From Thermoplasmatota archaeon (lineage in GTDB: Archaea; Thermoplasmatota; E2; DHVEG-1), in NCBI GenBank assembly GCA_030612095.1, contig JAUWOO010000099.1, forward strand, positions 1 through 6,442: a DNA stretch of 6,442 bases, in the 5' to 3' direction. The notes under the pieces are model-generated. The model saw only the letters and a list, made by a program, of their open reading frames with translations. It ran no database searches and was not told where the DNA came from. Positions 4,656-6,442 of the stretch are shown one piece after another; position 1 is the stretch's first letter; the number at the start of each line of letters is the position of its first letter. The translations under genes were made by a program, and so were the position numbers.

Positions 4656-6442
4656 ATGTCGTCTAGAGAAGATTTCAAATCATTTATACCTGCAAAGAAG
4701 ATTATACCTGAACTGACTATAAAAGCTGTCTTGATTGGAGCAATACTTGCTATTATTTTAGGTTCTGCAAATGCGTATCTTGGACTTTACGCCGGAATGA
4801 CTGTATCTGCTGTTATACCCGGGGCTGTTATGGCTTTTGCTCTTCTTAAACCTTTCAAGGGAACTATTTTAGAGGTAAACATTGGCATGATGGGGGCTGC
4901 GGCAGGTGAGGCACTTGCTGCCGGTGTAATCTTTACGATACCTGCTCTTGTCCTCCTTGGAACATGGACTGAAATTCACTATATTGAAACAACGATTATT
5001 GCTTTACTTGGAGGTATTCTTGGTGTTTTATGGATGGTGCCTTTGAGGCGGGCACTTATTATCAAAACAGATTTACCATTCCCTGAGGGGGTGGCTGTTG
5101 CTGCAGTTTTGACAACTACTGTTGGAGATACTTCAGATGGGCGTAAGAAAGATGATGGCGGGGTTAGTGGTGTCTGGCTTATTGTAGGAGCTATCACAGC
5201 AGGTCTACTCAAATTTGGGCAAACTTCCCTTAAAATATTTAGTGGACAAATTCACAGTATAATTGATATCGGTAAATTTAGTATCGGCGGTGGAGAAAAG
5301 ACTGGATATTTTTATGGTGGATTTGCTGCTTCACCAGCACTTTTAGGTGTTGGATGGATAATAGGACCAAAGATCGCGTCATTTATATTTGTAGGTGGGC
5401 TTCTTGGTTGGGTTATTTTGGCACCACTTATTGCACTTGCAGTTGGTCTACCATCTCCCACAACACCATCAGCTGTAACTGACGCCCTTGCACTTGGAAA
5501 CGGAAATTTCGACGTAGGTAGTATGATATGGGGCTTTTACCAAATATGGGGTGACTACATACGATATATTGGTGTCGGTGCAATGGTTGTAGGTGGTCTC
5601 TATACCATCTTCAAGTTAAGAGCAAATCTTGCCGAGGGAATAAAAGAAGCGATTGCTGGCATAAAGGGTGGCCAGATTGAAGCTAAAAAAAGGACTGATG
5701 AAGATCTTAATTTCAAATTTGTATTTCTTATGATAGGAGTACTTACTATTCCTATTTTTATACTCTATGTGGCGATATCCGGCATATGGGGAGTTTCTCT
5801 AGTAATGTCTATCTTTGCAATTCTCTTTGCATTTGTTGCAAGTGCGATTGCGGGATACATGGCAGGACTTTTAGGTTCATCAAATAACCCAATATCCGGA
5901 GTGACTGTATCTGTACTTCTTATTACCTCTTTGATTTTACTTGGATTTGGACTTTCAGGAAATCTTGGAGCCTATGGAGTTGCGATACTTATTGCGGCGG
6001 TTATCTGTTGTGCCGCGGCCATCTCTGGAGATGTTCTCCAGTCTATGACATGCGGTCAGATGATTGGAGCTACACCAAAAAACCAACAGATAGCAGAAAT
6101 GATTGGAGTACTAGCTGCTGCACCAATCCTTGCACTAGTAGTATCAGCACTTGACCAAGCATATCATATAGGGAGTACAAATTTACCTGCCCCTCAAGCA
6201 TTTCTCATGGCTGGTATTGTGGAAGGGGTTTTAGGTGGACAAATGGTGTGGCCGTTTGTCATTGCAGGTGCTGTTCTTGCTTTTGTTCTCATACTTATCG
6301 ATATGCCAGTGCTGCCTGTTGCTATTGGTATATATTTGCCATTTACCCTAGTCATACCCATATTTGGTGGCGGTATTATAAGACACATTACAAATGGATT
6401 CATAGCAAAGAAATATGGAAGTGCTGATGAGGAAGAAATCAG
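4656..6442 (+). CDS. OPT-family oligopeptide (or metal-chelate) transporter, 3' end beyond window
   Basis: This is a multi-pass membrane carrier of the prokaryotic OPT family, thought to import small peptides or peptide-like metal chelates by cation symport. The substrate cannot be read from sequence. The frame is open from ATG 4656 to the right edge (595 full codons plus two bases). Family landmarks in order are FIPAKKIIPELTIKAV (10-25), ANAYLGLYAGMTVSA (38-52), GEALAAGVIFTIPA (84-97), LPFPEGVAVA (140-149), LPSPTTPSAVTD (265-276), IRYIGVGAMVVGG (302-314), GSSNNPISGVTVS (407-419) and SGDVLQSMTCGQMIGATPK (457-475). Hydrophobic segments fill most of the sequence, with a charged loop at about 320-352. 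Related prokaryotic members are about 600-650 residues long, so little is probably missing. The ATG fits the family N-terminus. It appears to be a single-gene unit with its own promoter, unrelated in function to aRF1 upstream. Confidence 0.93.
   Translation, partial: MSSREDFKSFIPAKKIIPELTIKAVLIGAILAIILGSANAYLGLYAGMTVSAVIPGAVMAFALLKPFKGTILEVNIGMMGAAAGEALAAGVIFTIPALVLLGTWTEIHYIETTIIALLGGILGVLWMVPLRRALIIKTDLPFPEGVAVAAVLTTTVGDTSDGRKKDDGGVSGVWLIVGAITAGLLKFGQTSLKIFSGQIHSIIDIGKFSIGGGEKTGYFYGGFAASPALLGVGWIIGPKIASFIFVGGLLGWVILAPLIALAVGLPSPTTPSAVTDALALGNGNFDVGSMIWGFYQIWGDYIRYIGVGAMVVGGLYTIFKLRANLAEGIKEAIAGIKGGQIEAKKRTDEDLNFKFVFLMIGVLTIPIFILYVAISGIWGVSLVMSIFAILFAFVASAIAGYMAGLLGSSNNPISGVTVSVLLITSLILLGFGLSGNLGAYGVAILIAAVICCAAAISGDVLQSMTCGQMIGATPKNQQIAEMIGVLAAAPILALVVSALDQAYHIGSTNLPAPQAFLMAGIVEGVLGGQMVWPFVIAGAVLAFVLILIDMPVLPVAIGIYLPFTLVIPIFGGGIIRHITNGFIAKKYGSADEEEI

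Noticed and set aside
6025..6041. Inverted repeat CTGGAG-ATGTT-CTCCAG inside the transporter gene
   Set aside because: Short stem within the conserved SGDVLQS coding segment; no sign of a regulatory or terminator role.
4979..6403. Short minus-strand open frames inside the OPT transporter gene
   Set aside because: Their composition (rich in Pro, Ser, Thr and Ile) is what the reverse complement of Gly- and Val-rich membrane coding sequence gives; no independent support.

Overview
The window looks like a piece of an AT-rich archaeal chromosome, most likely euryarchaeal. The strongest evidence is a complete archaeal class-1 peptide chain release factor (aRF1, with NIKS and GGQ motifs and a zinc-ribbon C-domain). 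Beside it is an archaeal CPSF-like beta-CASP ribonuclease without KH domains. Archaeal-type TATA elements stand upstream of two of the genes. By remembered similarity the aRF1 and CPSF proteins resemble those of Methanosarcina-related and Methanomicrobia-like lineages, but this lineage guess is only an inference. All genes are on the + strand.

Region 1 (1-1879) is a stomatin/NfeD membrane-proteolysis pair. The window opens inside a stomatin/prohibitin-like (SPFH) gene. As given, its reading frame is broken by an apparent one-base loss near 223-227: the N-terminal part reads in one frame until a stop at 271-273, and the C-terminal part continues in another frame to 564-566. The stop of the stomatin overlaps the start of a long-form NfeD membrane serine protease (563-1879) by four bases (ATGA). 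In Pyrococcus horikoshii the homologous protease cleaves the C-terminal hydrophobic part of its partner stomatin, so protease and substrate are probably co-expressed here too.

Region 2 (1880-4505) is an RNA and translation-end module: an aCPSF2-type beta-CASP nuclease (1924-3168), a short gap with a good TATA box and Shine-Dalgarno, then aRF1 (3258-4505). One protein is expected to cut RNA and the other ends translation. Their adjacency is suggestive but not proof of a joint function.

Region 3 (4506-6442) is a 150-base AT-rich intergenic stretch with promoter-like elements and a perfect 10-base palindrome. It is followed by an OPT-family transporter gene (4656 to the right edge) that is open at the end of the window (595 complete codons seen).

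I see no tRNA, rRNA, CRISPR array, insertion sequence or integrase. Most of the content belongs to recognisable families. The items most worth checking are the broken stomatin frame, the aCPSF2-aRF1 neighbourhood, and the palindrome in front of the transporter promoter.
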